Source of the DNA: Rubritepida sp.
Lineage (GTDB): Bacteria > Pseudomonadota > Alphaproteobacteria > Acetobacterales > Acetobacteraceae
Assembly: GCA_014376425.1 (NCBI GenBank)
Contig: JACMRO010000012.1
Coordinates: 1-28,744, forward strand
Length of the DNA: 28,744 bases
Direction of reading: 5' to 3'
Made by a program: the position numbers and the translations under genes. Shown here one piece after another: positions 14,170-21,387 of the stretch. The notes beneath the pieces were generated by a model. It was given only the letters and a program-made list of their open reading frames with translations, did no database searches and was not told the origin of the DNA. Positions within the stretch are counted from its first letter, which is position 1. Every line of letters begins with the position of its first letter.

Positions 14170-14934
14170 CTACCAGCCCAGGTCGCAATCCCCTTGCGGC
14201 CGCTCGACATTGCCGGCGAAAGGCTCCAGGTCACGCGTGAAGATCGAGGTGCACCATTCGATCCGGTTCACCGGCCCGGGGCCGTAGAAGTCCAACCGGT
14301 AGAACCCGGCCTGGCGCAGGAAACGGTAGGCCCAGTTGTACTGCCACCGGTCCGCGTTATCGAACAGGATGAAACCGCCGGGCTTGAGGAAGCGCGGCGC
14401 CAGGAAGGCGGTCAGGCAGCGCGCCATCCCGTCCACCACCACCACGTCGAACGGCTCATGCGTGGTGATCGCCGCGGCATAGGCCAGGAAGTCGTCGCAG
14501 GTCAGCCCATGCATCAGGTTGTGGCCGGCGTCGGGGCTCAACGGTAGCTCGGGGGCGGCCGCGTGGAATTCGGCCAGCAGGGCAGGGTCGCCGCCCGGCG
14601 CGTCCTGCTCGCGCACCAGTACCGAAAGGTTGGGTACGCCGCGCGCCGCCACGCTTTCCGCCCAGCCCCGGTCGTGCTCGACGGAGACGACCTCCGCCAC
14701 CGCGCTGGCCCACCACAGCGACGACGCGCCGCAGCCATATTCGAACACCCGCATGTCCGGCCGCACGATCTTTCGCAGTTGCCGCAACGCCGGGTAGGTG
14801 ATGTAGGGCACGAAGCCGGCGGCATCGCGCGGCGTGCCGTCCAGGCTGTGCATCCAGCCCAGCTTGCCCAGGTAGCCATCGGCGAACTGGTACAGCAGCG
14901 CGTTGACGCGGGTATGGTCCGACAGGGCGTTCAT
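14170..14934 (-). CDS. Class I SAM-dependent methyltransferase-like protein
   Basis: This 254-residue cytoplasmic protein has a Rossmann methyltransferase core. Motif I is VFEYGCGASSLWWA, followed by the acidic strand-2 end VVSVEHD, then FDVVVVDG as motif IV and the LKPGGFILFDNAD post-motif. The N-terminal about 60 residues (WMHSLDG, FVPYITYPALRQL) precede the core. The C-terminal end FYRLDFYGPGPVNRIEWCTSIF resembles unassigned methyltransferases found near sugar or lipid modification genes. The substrate is unknown. It lies 24 bp after the ring-opening amidohydrolase and 17 bp before nadE, all on the minus strand, so it is probably in one operon with them; no biochemical link between the three is evident. 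Confidence 0.8.
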   Translation of the reverse strand: MNALSDHTRVNALLYQFADGYLGKLGWMHSLDGTPRDAAGFVPYITYPALRQLRKIVRPDMRVFEYGCGASSLWWASAVAEVVSVEHDRGWAESVAARGVPNLSVLVREQDAPGGDPALLAEFHAAAPELPLSPDAGHNLMHGLTCDDFLAYAAAITTHEPFDVVVVDGMARCLTAFLAPRFLKPGGFILFDNADRWQYNWAYRFLRQAGFYRLDFYGPGPVNRIEWCTSIFTRDLEPFAGNVERPQGDCDLGW

Positions 14935-14958
14935 ACCGGCAAGACTGGCCGCTCCCGG

Positions 14959-16164
14959 TTAACGCGCCCTTACGATCACCGCGACCGGCCCGCCGCCATC
15001 CGGCCCCTGATGCTCGGCGCCGCCGGAGACGAACAGCTCCGTCCGCCCCACCGCGGCGGCGATGACGCCGCCCACCAGCGCGTGCGCATGGCGCGTGGCG
15101 TTGATGTCGCTGTCGTCGTTCATGATGTGGCGCGCACCGCGGATGCGGCCCGAACTGCTCGGCTCCGCCTTGGCCAGCACGGCGACGAGCCGGGCCTCCT
15201 CGGCCGGCGCCAGCTGGCCCTGGGCCGCAAGCCCCGCGCCGCGCAGCGCCGCCTGCACGGCGCCCAGGTCGATGCCGTCTTCCATCACCGCATGCGCGAT
15301 GCGCAGAGGACCGCGCCACGCCGCCGAATGGCCCAGCACCAGCACCTCGTTGCGCGTCAGCTCCACCCCGGCAGAGGCGCTGGCCACGCGCGAGAACTTC
15401 GTCATGTCGGTGCCGATGTCGCTCTCGCTGACCGCGGCCACCTCGCCCAGCGCCAGCGCCACCCCCAGCGCCGAGGCGCCGCGCGACAGGCCCATGGAGT
15501 GGTAGGTGTCGCGCGTCGCGACCGTCGCCCCGCGCCCCTCCGCCTCGGCGATGCGCTCCGAGGTCAGCAGCGGGCATTTCACCTGCACGTAATGGACGTC
15601 GTCGATGCCGGCCTGCGCGATCGCGGCGCGAACCGCCGCCGCCGTGGCCTCCACCTGGCCCATGCGGCCGATCTCCTCCGGCCGGAATTCGCCCGTGAAG
15701 GCGACGCCGATCGCCAGGGCGCCGCCCCCGCCCCCGCCCTCGCCCTCGGCCTCGCTTCCGCGCCCGCCTTCAGCCCCGGCCCCGCCTCCGGACCAAGCCC
15801 CGCCTTCGGCCCCAGCCCCGCTTCCGGACGAAGCCCCGCCTTCGGCTCCAGCCCCGCCTTCTGCCCCTGCCCGAACCCCCGCCCCGGCCTCGGCGAAGAC
15901 CAGGAAATGCGGCGACAGCCCGCCCTCGGTGCCGCCGCTCATCACCAGCGCCACATCCTCCCGCCCGCCGCGCCGCGCCAGCAGATGCTCGAGCGCCTGC
16001 ACCGCATAGGCGCGGGTGAAGTCGTTGACGCAGCCATTGCCCTCGGTCTTGCCCAGGATGGCGACCACCGCGTCAGGCCGCAGCCCGTCATCGAACAGCG
16101 CCTCCACGCCCGAAACGTCGCCAGGGTGGCGCATCGGGACGCGGTGGATGAGGGCTTGGCGCAT
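14959..16164 (-). CDS. atzD: Ring-opening amidohydrolase (cyanuric acid amidohydrolase/barbiturase family)
   Basis: This enzyme belongs to the small family that hydrolyses the rings of cyanuric acid (to carboxybiuret) or barbiturate. All three repeat units carry the Lys/Ser pair: K39 (GKTEGNGCVND) with S76 (MSGGTEG), K196 (VQVKCPLL) with S264 (ASASAGVE), and K332 (AKAEPSSSG) with S380 (VSGGAEHQGPDGGGP). GNGCVND and PEEIGR favour cyanuric acid hydrolase over barbiturase, but that is a memory-based call. Length is 401 residues against about 360 for the family; the excess is a Gly/Ala/Glu/Ser segment at residues 93-148, encoded by an 18-bp repeat. The start is ATG 16164 (MRQALIHRVP); a longer open frame upstream is not credible. 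It is the first gene of the unit with the methyltransferase and nadE. Confidence 0.85.
   Translation of the reverse strand: MRQALIHRVPMRHPGDVSGVEALFDDGLRPDAVVAILGKTEGNGCVNDFTRAYAVQALEHLLARRGGREDVALVMSGGTEGGLSPHFLVFAEAGAGVRAGAEGGAGAEGGASSGSGAGAEGGAWSGGGAGAEGGRGSEAEGEGGGGGGALAIGVAFTGEFRPEEIGRMGQVEATAAAVRAAIAQAGIDDVHYVQVKCPLLTSERIAEAEGRGATVATRDTYHSMGLSRGASALGVALALGEVAAVSESDIGTDMTKFSRVASASAGVELTRNEVLVLGHSAAWRGPLRIAHAVMEDGIDLGAVQAALRGAGLAAQGQLAPAEEARLVAVLAKAEPSSSGRIRGARHIMNDDSDINATRHAHALVGGVIAAAVGRTELFVSGGAEHQGPDGGGPVAVIVRAR
15779..15868. repeat. 18-bp tandem repeat inside the amidohydrolase gene
   Basis: Five consecutive 18-bp units of the form GCCCCGCCTTCGGCCCCA fill 15779-15868. Alternate units are more alike, so there is a 36-bp higher-order period (15779-15814 and 15815-15850). 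Imperfect G/C-rich copies extend to about 15720 and 15890. On the coding strand they encode hexapeptides such as GAGAEG, GASSGS and GAWSGG. Since 18 is a multiple of 3, copy-number change keeps the frame. Confidence 0.85.
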
Positions 16165-16312
16165 GGCGGGCGGCTCCGGGGCAGGGGGGGGCGCGAGAAG
16201 GGCAGGGGCAGCGGAAAGGGGGCTCGATGCAGTGCCGCAGGTCGCCTGTTCAGGCAACCGCCGGAAAACCCGGGGCACCCCGCGCCGTTCCAGCCCAGCA
16301 AGGAGACCGAGC

Positions 16313-16639
16313 ATGGCCAACCCCGACGAACGTGCTTTCTTCGATGCGGTGAACATGACCCCCGCCGCGCTGGAACACTGGCTGAAGGGCGAGGAGAGCC
16401 GCCAGGTTGGGCTCACCCGCGAAGGCGAGCATGAGTCGATCGGCCACCAGTCGGGTGCCCTCATCGTCGGGATACTACGCAAAAAACGCGCCGCGCTGGA
16501 TGAGGAGGACCGCGCCCACATGGCCAAGGTCGTCAGCTATGTGAAGCGGCACAGCGCGCAACGCCCCACGGGAGACATCGAACACTCCCGCTGGCGCTAC
16601 AGCCTGATGAACTGGGGCCACGACCCGCTGAAGCCCTGA
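16313..16639 (+). CDS. DUF3140 domain-containing protein
   Basis: This 108-residue protein matches DUF3140 along its whole length: FFDAVNMTPAALEHWLKGEE at the start, GHQSGALIVGILRKKRAALD in the middle, and VVSYVKRHSAQRP plus HSRWRYSLMNWGHDPLKP at the end. Members are small basic cytoplasmic proteins, sometimes annotated as DNA-binding; the function is not established. AAGGAG (16300-16305) lies 7 nt before the ATG, which fixes the start. The gene is divergent from the ring-opening amidohydrolase across a 148-bp gap. Malic enzyme follows 67 bp downstream on the same strand with no obvious terminator between them. Confidence 0.92.
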   Translation: MANPDERAFFDAVNMTPAALEHWLKGEESRQVGLTREGEHESIGHQSGALIVGILRKKRAALDEEDRAHMAKVVSYVKRHSAQRPTGDIEHSRWRYSLMNWGHDPLKP

Positions 16640-16706
16640 CCGCCGGGCGGTGGACCAGGCCACGCCCAGCCCGCACAATGGCCCTGACACCAGGGGGCTG
16701 TGCAAC

Positions 16707-19019
16707 ATGGACGAGGATTTCCGCCGGGCGGCGCTGGACTACCACCGGCTGCCGCGCCCTGGGAAACTCAGCATCGAGCCCACCAAGCGCATGGCCACCC
16801 AGCGCGACCTGGGCCTGGCCTACTCCCCCGGCGTCGCCGCCGCCTGTGAGGAGATAGCGCGCGACCCCGACAAGGCCTGGGAATACACCGCCCGCGGCAA
16901 CCTGGTCGCCGTGATCACCAATGGCACCGCCGTGCTGGGGCTGGGCGCCATCGGCGCGCTGGCCGCCAAGCCGGTGATGGAGGGCAAGGCGGTGCTCTTC
17001 AAGAAATTCGCCGGCATCGACAGCATCGACATCGAAATCGATGAGCGCGACCCGCAGGCCTTCATCGACACGGTGGCCCGGCTGGAGCCCAGCTTCGGCG
17101 CCATCAACCTCGAAGACATCAAGGCGCCGGAGTGCTTCGAGATCGAGCGCGAATTGCGCGCGCGGATGAACATCCCGGTCTTTCATGACGACCAGCACGG
17201 CACCGCCATCATCGTGGCGGCGGCGGTGCGCAACGGATTGCTTCTCCAGGGCAAAAACCTTGCCGATGTGAAGCTGGTCAACACCGGCGGCGGCGCCGCC
17301 GCGCTGGCATGCCTCGACCTGTTGCTGGAGTTGGGTCTGAAGCGCGAGAACGTGACGGTCTGCGACGTCGAAGGCGTCGTCTGGGCCGGCCGCCCGGGCA
17401 CCGACCCCTACAAGGCGCGCTATGCGCAGCACACCCCCGCCCGCACCTTGCCCGAGGTGCTGGACGGCGCGGATGTGTTCCTTGGCCTGTCCGCTCCCAA
17501 CGTCCTGCGCCCCGAATGGCTGGCCAGGCTGGCGCCCAGGCCGCTGGTCCTGGCGCTGGCCAACCCCGACCCCGAAATCATGCCCGAGCTGGTGCGGCAG
17601 CACCGCCCCGACGCCATCGTCGCCACCGGCCGGACCGATTTCCCCAATCAGGTCAACAACGTGCTGTGCTTCCCCTTCATTTTCCGCGGCGCGCTGGATG
17701 CTGGCGCGACCACGATCAACGAGGCGATGAAGGTCGCCGCAGTCGAGGCCATCGCCGCCCTCGCGCGGGTCGAGGCGTCCGAGGTCGTGGCGGCGGCATA
17801 TGGCGGCGTGGCGCCCATCTTCGGCCCCGACTACATCATCCCCAAGCCCTTCGACCCACGGCTGATCCTGGAGATCGCGCCCGCCGTCGCCCGCGCCGCC
17901 ATGGCATCGGGCGTGGCGAAGCGGCCGATCCAGGATTTCGCCCTCTACCAGCGCGAACTCGAACGCTTCGTCTTCCGTTCCGGCAACCTGATGCGGCCAA
18001 TGTTCGAGGCGGCGCGAAAGGCGCCCGTCCGCGTGGTCTACGCCGAGGGCGAGGATGAGCGCACCTTGCGCGCGGTGCAGACGGTGCTCGATGACGGCAT
18101 CGCCAGGCCCATCCTGCTCGGCCGCCGCCAGGTCATCTGCGACCGGGCGCGGGCGCTGGGGCTGCGGCTGGACATGGACAACGCGGTCACCATCCTGGAC
18201 CCGGTGGCTGACGAGACGATTTTCGCGCCGCTGGAAGCGCTCTACGTCGCCCGCGTCGGCCGCCGCGGCATCCCGCCCGACAGCGCCGGGCGGCGGATGC
18301 GCACCCGCCCCACCGTCGCCGCCGCCATGCTGCTGGAGGCCGGTCACGCGGACGCCGCCATCGTCGGCGGCAATGGCGACTGGATGCGGCACTGGCACCA
18401 TGCGCTGGACGTGATCGGCAAGTCGCCCGATGCCAGCCGGGTCTACGCGCTGACGGCGGTGATCGTGCCCAACGCCACGCTGTTCTTCGTCGACACGCAT
18501 CTGCTGGTGGACCCCAGCCCGGCGCAGATCGCCGAGATGACCATCCTGGCCGCCGCCCAGATCCGCGAATTCGGCATCGTGCCGCGCGCCGCCCTGCTCA
18601 GCCATTCCAGCTTCGGCAACAGCCAGGCGCCGGGCGCGAAGAAAATGCGCGAGGCGCTGCGTTTAATCCGTGCCCAGGCGCCCGAGCTGGAGGTCGATGG
18701 CGAGATGCACGCCGATGCCGCCCTGGTGCCGGCAATCCTCAAGCGCGTGGTGCCCAGCTCCACCCTCACCGACACCGCGAACCTGCTGGTGATGCCGAAC
18801 CTGGATGCCGCCAACATCGCCTATAACCTGCTGAAGGCGGCGGCGGACGGGCTGCAGGTCGGGCCGCTGCTGCTGGGCATGAACAAGCCTATCGAAGTGC
18901 TGGTTTCGAGCGTCACCGCGCGCGGCATCGTCAACGTCACCGCGGCGGCGGTCGCGCAGGCGAATGGCTGGCAGGGGCCGGCCGTCGATGGCACGAGCAT
19001 TGCAACCCCGGACGCATGA
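16707..19019 (+). CDS. maeB: NADP-dependent malic enzyme with phosphotransacetylase-like domain
   Basis: This 770-residue two-domain protein has an N-terminal malic enzyme (residues 1 to about 425) with PTKRMATQRDLGLAYSPGVA, FGAINLEDIKAPECF, IPVFHDDQHGTAII (metal-binding D residues) and the NAD(P) loop VNTGGGAAALACLDLL. The rest resembles phosphate acetyltransferase (RVVYAEGEDERTLRAVQ, LSHSSFGNSQ, VDGEMHADAAL), which in MaeB is regulatory rather than catalytic. It converts malate to pyruvate, CO2 and NADPH in the cytoplasm. The start at 16707 (MDEDFRRAALDYHR) fits the family; a GTG at 16650 would add 19 unlike residues. The stop overlaps the next start as ATGA, indicating translational coupling to a small conserved protein and an L,D-transpeptidase-like gene. 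Confidence 0.95.
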   Translation: MDEDFRRAALDYHRLPRPGKLSIEPTKRMATQRDLGLAYSPGVAAACEEIARDPDKAWEYTARGNLVAVITNGTAVLGLGAIGALAAKPVMEGKAVLFKKFAGIDSIDIEIDERDPQAFIDTVARLEPSFGAINLEDIKAPECFEIERELRARMNIPVFHDDQHGTAIIVAAAVRNGLLLQGKNLADVKLVNTGGGAAALACLDLLLELGLKRENVTVCDVEGVVWAGRPGTDPYKARYAQHTPARTLPEVLDGADVFLGLSAPNVLRPEWLARLAPRPLVLALANPDPEIMPELVRQHRPDAIVATGRTDFPNQVNNVLCFPFIFRGALDAGATTINEAMKVAAVEAIAALARVEASEVVAAAYGGVAPIFGPDYIIPKPFDPRLILEIAPAVARAAMASGVAKRPIQDFALYQRELERFVFRSGNLMRPMFEAARKAPVRVVYAEGEDERTLRAVQTVLDDGIARPILLGRRQVICDRARALGLRLDMDNAVTILDPVADETIFAPLEALYVARVGRRGIPPDSAGRRMRTRPTVAAAMLLEAGHADAAIVGGNGDWMRHWHHALDVIGKSPDASRVYALTAVIVPNATLFFVDTHLLVDPSPAQIAEMTILAAAQIREFGIVPRAALLSHSSFGNSQAPGAKKMREALRLIRAQAPELEVDGEMHADAALVPAILKRVVPSSTLTDTANLLVMPNLDAANIAYNLLKAAADGLQVGPLLLGMNKPIEVLVSSVTARGIVNVTAAAVAQANGWQGPAVDGTSIATPDA

Positions 19020-19474
19020 TCTCCGACCCGTTGCGCCTGGCCATCGCACCCGCCCATGTCTGGCGTGACACGCCGCCGCCCGATGGCGGCTCGGTGCTGA
19101 TGGACGATTCGGCGATGCCCATCGCCGGCCACATCACCTTCGACGAGGCGCTGCGGGCGCTGAACCCGCTGCACCATATTCCCATCATCGGCACAATCTA
19201 CCGGGCGGCGACGGGCGAGACGATCCAGCCGGCCTTGCGCGTGCTGGGCGGCTTCGCCACCGGCGGGCCGTTGGGCGCCATCACCGCGGCCATCGGCGCC
19301 TTCATCGAGGAGACCAGGCCGCTGGAGCGCATTCGCGCCACCATGGCCGGCCTGCCCGACCCCGGCATGGCCACGGCCGGCGAGCGCTACGCCCTGGCGA
19401 CAACGCCCGCGGAGGCCACCGCCGCGTATCGCCGCTGGACAGCGCCGCCCCAGGCGAATACCGCGTTGGCGTGA
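19016..19474 (+). CDS. Conserved hypothetical protein, coupled to maeB
   Basis: This 152-residue protein has no assigned function. The central block LNPLHHIPIIGTIYRAATGE followed by IQPALRVLGGFATGGPLGAI recalls a group of alphaproteobacterial hypothetical proteins that share the pattern 'NPLqHIPvvstiYRa.TGd.I.p..R..GG...GGP.G'. The Gly-rich hydrophobic stretch (residues 75-100) could touch a membrane, but there is no signal peptide. The start ATG overlaps the maeB stop (ATGA), and its own stop overlaps the GTG of the next gene, so it sits in a coupled three-gene run. An internal start at Met29 or Met34 is possible. Confidence 0.8.
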   Translation: MISDPLRLAIAPAHVWRDTPPPDGGSVLMDDSAMPIAGHITFDEALRALNPLHHIPIIGTIYRAATGETIQPALRVLGGFATGGPLGAITAAIGAFIEETRPLERIRATMAGLPDPGMATAGERYALATTPAEATAAYRRWTAPPQANTALA

Positions 19475-19977
19475 TCAACCGCGACGACATCGCCCATCTG
19501 ACTTCCGACGGCCTATTGCGCTTTCGCGGGCAGGTGCTGCGCTGCGCGCTGGGGCGCGGCGGCATCTCGGGCCGCAAGGTCGAGGGCGACGGCGCCACCC
19601 CCGCTGGCCTGCTGCGGCTGGAACGCGTGCTGTACCGCGCCGATCGCAGCGGCCGGCCCACAGCCGCGGCGCCAGTCGAGCCGCTCGCGCCGGAGGATGG
19701 CTGGTGCGACGACCCTGCCCATGCGGATTACAACCGGCCCGTCAGCCTTCCACACCCGGCCCGGCACGAGGCTTTGTGGCGCCAGGATGGGGTCTACGAC
19801 CTGATCGGTGTGCTGGACTGGAACCGCGCCCCGGTCGCGCCCGACCGCGGCAGCGCCATCTTTCTGCATCTGGCGCGGCCTGGCATGCCGCCGACCGAGG
19901 GGTGCGTGGCGCTGGAGGACGGCGATCTGCGGCGCCTGCTGGCTGCAGGGCTGCGGGCGCCCCAGGTCACGGCCTGA
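19471..19977 (+). CDS. L,D-transpeptidase (YkuD) family protein
   Basis: This 168-residue protein has the YkuD catalytic pattern. The N-terminal half holds LLRFRGQVLRCALGRGGISG and GDGATPAGLLRLERVLYRAD, which correspond to the 'G...TP.G.f.i' strands of the fold. The catalytic stretch is FLHLARPGMPPTEGCVAL with the conserved His and Cys. This short cytosolic-looking version (no signal peptide or membrane anchor) is common in alphaproteobacteria and is often annotated as an L,D-transpeptidase catalytic domain protein; whether it crosslinks peptidoglycan without an export signal is unclear. The start is a GTG overlapping the previous stop by 4 nt. A convergent gene ends 44 bp downstream. Confidence 0.85.
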   Translation: MINRDDIAHLTSDGLLRFRGQVLRCALGRGGISGRKVEGDGATPAGLLRLERVLYRADRSGRPTAAAPVEPLAPEDGWCDDPAHADYNRPVSLPHPARHEALWRQDGVYDLIGVLDWNRAPVAPDRGSAIFLHLARPGMPPTEGCVALEDGDLRRLLAAGLRAPQVTA

Positions 19978-20021
19978 CCGCCACGCACGACGCGCGCATC
20001 GCCGGGCCGCCATCCACGCCT

Positions 20022-20693
20022 TCAGCCAGCCGCCCCGCGCGCGCCAAAAATCGCGCTGCCCACCCGCACATGCGTCGCCCCCTCGGCAATCGCCGCCTCG
20101 AAATCGCCGCTCATCCCCATCGACAGCACGCTCAGCCCATGTCGCGCCGCGCAGCTGGCCAGCCAGGCGAAATGTGGTTGCGGGTCGCCCTCGGCGGGCG
20201 GGATGCACATGAGCCCGATGACGGGCAGGCCCAGCTCGTCGCGCGCCAGGCGGAGGAAGGCATCGGCTTCGGCGCGGGCAATGCCGGCCTTCTGCGGTTC
20301 GTCACCGACATTGACCTGGACGAGCAGGTCCGGACGGCGGCCCTCCTTGCGCATTGCGGCGGCCAGCGCCGTGGCCAGCTTCGGGCGGTCCAGGCTTTCG
20401 ATCACATCGGCGATGCGCACGGCCTCCTCCACCTTGTTCGTCTGCAGGCCGCCGATGAGGTGCAGGCGCATGGCCGGATGCGCCGGACGAAGGGCTGGGA
20501 ATTTGCCGGCGGCCTCCTGCACCCGGTTCTCGCCGAACAGCAGCTGGCCGGCGGCCAGGGCTTCGAGGACAGCTTCGCCGGGATGGGTCTTGGAGACGGC
20601 GACCAGCGCCACGCTGCCGGCCGGGCGGTTGGCGCGCGCCGTCGCATCGGCGATCCTGTCGCGCACGCGGTTCAGGGCATCTGCAATGGTCAT
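20022..20693 (-). CDS. YggS-family pyridoxal phosphate homeostasis protein
   Basis: This 223-residue single-domain fold-type III PLP-binding protein (PLPBP/YggS/YBL036C family) buffers cellular PLP and has no known catalytic activity. The PLP lysine is K35 in VALVAVSKTHP. FGENRVQEAAGKF, LHLIGGLQTNKV, DLLVQVNVGDEPQKAG, GLMCIPP and LSMGMSGDFEAAIAEGATHVRVGSAIFG match the family in order. In many relatives the third motif reads 'HFIGxLQxNK' and the same logic applies here. ATG 20693 (MTIADALNRVRDRI) is chosen; the longer frame to 20750 runs into a palindromic repeat. It is divergent from the ThiE-like gene. Confidence 0.94.
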   Translation of the reverse strand: MTIADALNRVRDRIADATARANRPAGSVALVAVSKTHPGEAVLEALAAGQLLFGENRVQEAAGKFPALRPAHPAMRLHLIGGLQTNKVEEAVRIADVIESLDRPKLATALAAAMRKEGRRPDLLVQVNVGDEPQKAGIARAEADAFLRLARDELGLPVIGLMCIPPAEGDPQPHFAWLASCAARHGLSVLSMGMSGDFEAAIAEGATHVRVGSAIFGARGAAG

Positions 20694-20707
20694 GGTGACA
20701 GGGTCTA

Positions 20708-20755
20708 GAGCATGATGCGCTGGGGCGGAATCGCCGCAGCGCTGAATCATCTCTC
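20708..20755. repeat. Imperfect palindromic element in divergent gap
   Basis: GAG...ATGAT..GCTG.GGCG pairs with CGCC.CAGC.....ATCAT.CTC around a 4-nt GAAT loop, a stem of about 13 bp plus a GAG/CTC clamp. The sequence (TCTAGAGCATGATGCGCTG...) resembles interspersed palindromic repeats common in alphaproteobacterial intergenic regions. It lies between the starts of the YggS-like and ThiE-like genes. Only one copy is in this window, so repetitiveness is inferred. Confidence 0.5.
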
Positions 20756-20770
20756 ACAGCGAGATGAAGC

Positions 20771-21340
20771 GTGACGCGTGGCCACGCAATACGCTTCAGC
20801 CCAAGGCGGGTGCCGCGCCTATGGCTGCTGAGCGACCCGGTGCGGCTGCCCGACCCGGCGCCGGCGGCGGCGCGGCTACCGCGCGGCGCGGCGGTCATCG
20901 CGCGCGGTATGGCATGGCCGGCGTTGCGGGCGCTGGCGGCGCTTTGCCGGCGGCGTGGCCTGACGCTGTTCGTGGCCGGCGACGGCCGGGCGGCGCTGCG
21001 CCTGCGGGCCGGGCTGCACCTGCCCGAACGCGGCGCCACCGGTCTGCTGCCCTTCCTGCTCGGCCGCGGGCCGCTCAGCCTGGCGGTGCATGGCAGGGCG
21101 GGGCTGGCGCGGGGGCGGCGGCTGCGCGCGGATGCGGCGTTGATCTCGCCCCTCTTCGCCACCGCCAGCCACCCCGGAGCGCGGCCGCTGGCGCCGCACG
21201 CATGGGCCTGGCTGGCGCGCCACGCCGGGCGGCCGGCGGTGGCATTGGGTGGCGTGGGCGCCGCGACGGCGCGGCGGGTTCCCCCGCAGGCGGCGGGGCT
21301 CGCCGCCATCGAGGGCCTCCGCCACGGCCGGCTTCGATGA
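20771..21340 (+). CDS. Thiamine phosphate synthase (ThiE/TenI)-like protein
   Basis: This 189-residue protein of the ThiE/TenI TIM-barrel family is Arg/Ala-rich and shorter than canonical ThiE (about 210). Landmarks are VPRLWLLSDPVRLPDP, RLPRGAAVIARG, LTLFVAGDGRAALRLRAGLH, HLPERG, LAVHGRAGLARGRRLRADAA and the phosphate-binding SPLFATASHPGARPLAP (related to 'SPVFPTxSHPG'), then VALGGVGAATARRV. Catalytic competence is uncertain because this divergent subgroup lacks the classical 'GxGPxFxTxTK' form; a TenI-like role is possible. The GTG at 20771 is the first start; a GTG at 20810 with AAGG upstream is an alternative, as 20771-20809 borders the palindromic repeat. No other thiamine gene is nearby. 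Confidence 0.8.
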   Translation: MTRGHAIRFSPRRVPRLWLLSDPVRLPDPAPAAARLPRGAAVIARGMAWPALRALAALCRRRGLTLFVAGDGRAALRLRAGLHLPERGATGLLPFLLGRGPLSLAVHGRAGLARGRRLRADAALISPLFATASHPGARPLAPHAWAWLARHAGRPAVALGGVGAATARRVPPQAAGLAAIEGLRHGRLR

Positions 21341-21387
21341 CCCGAAGCCGACCGTGGTAGCGGAACTACCCGACCGGGGTCGCGGAA

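Noticed and set aside
16533..18605. 690-codon minus-strand frame opposite malic enzyme
   Set aside because: It is His/Gln/Arg/Gly-rich shadow sequence under a strongly supported gene; no motif or ribosome site.
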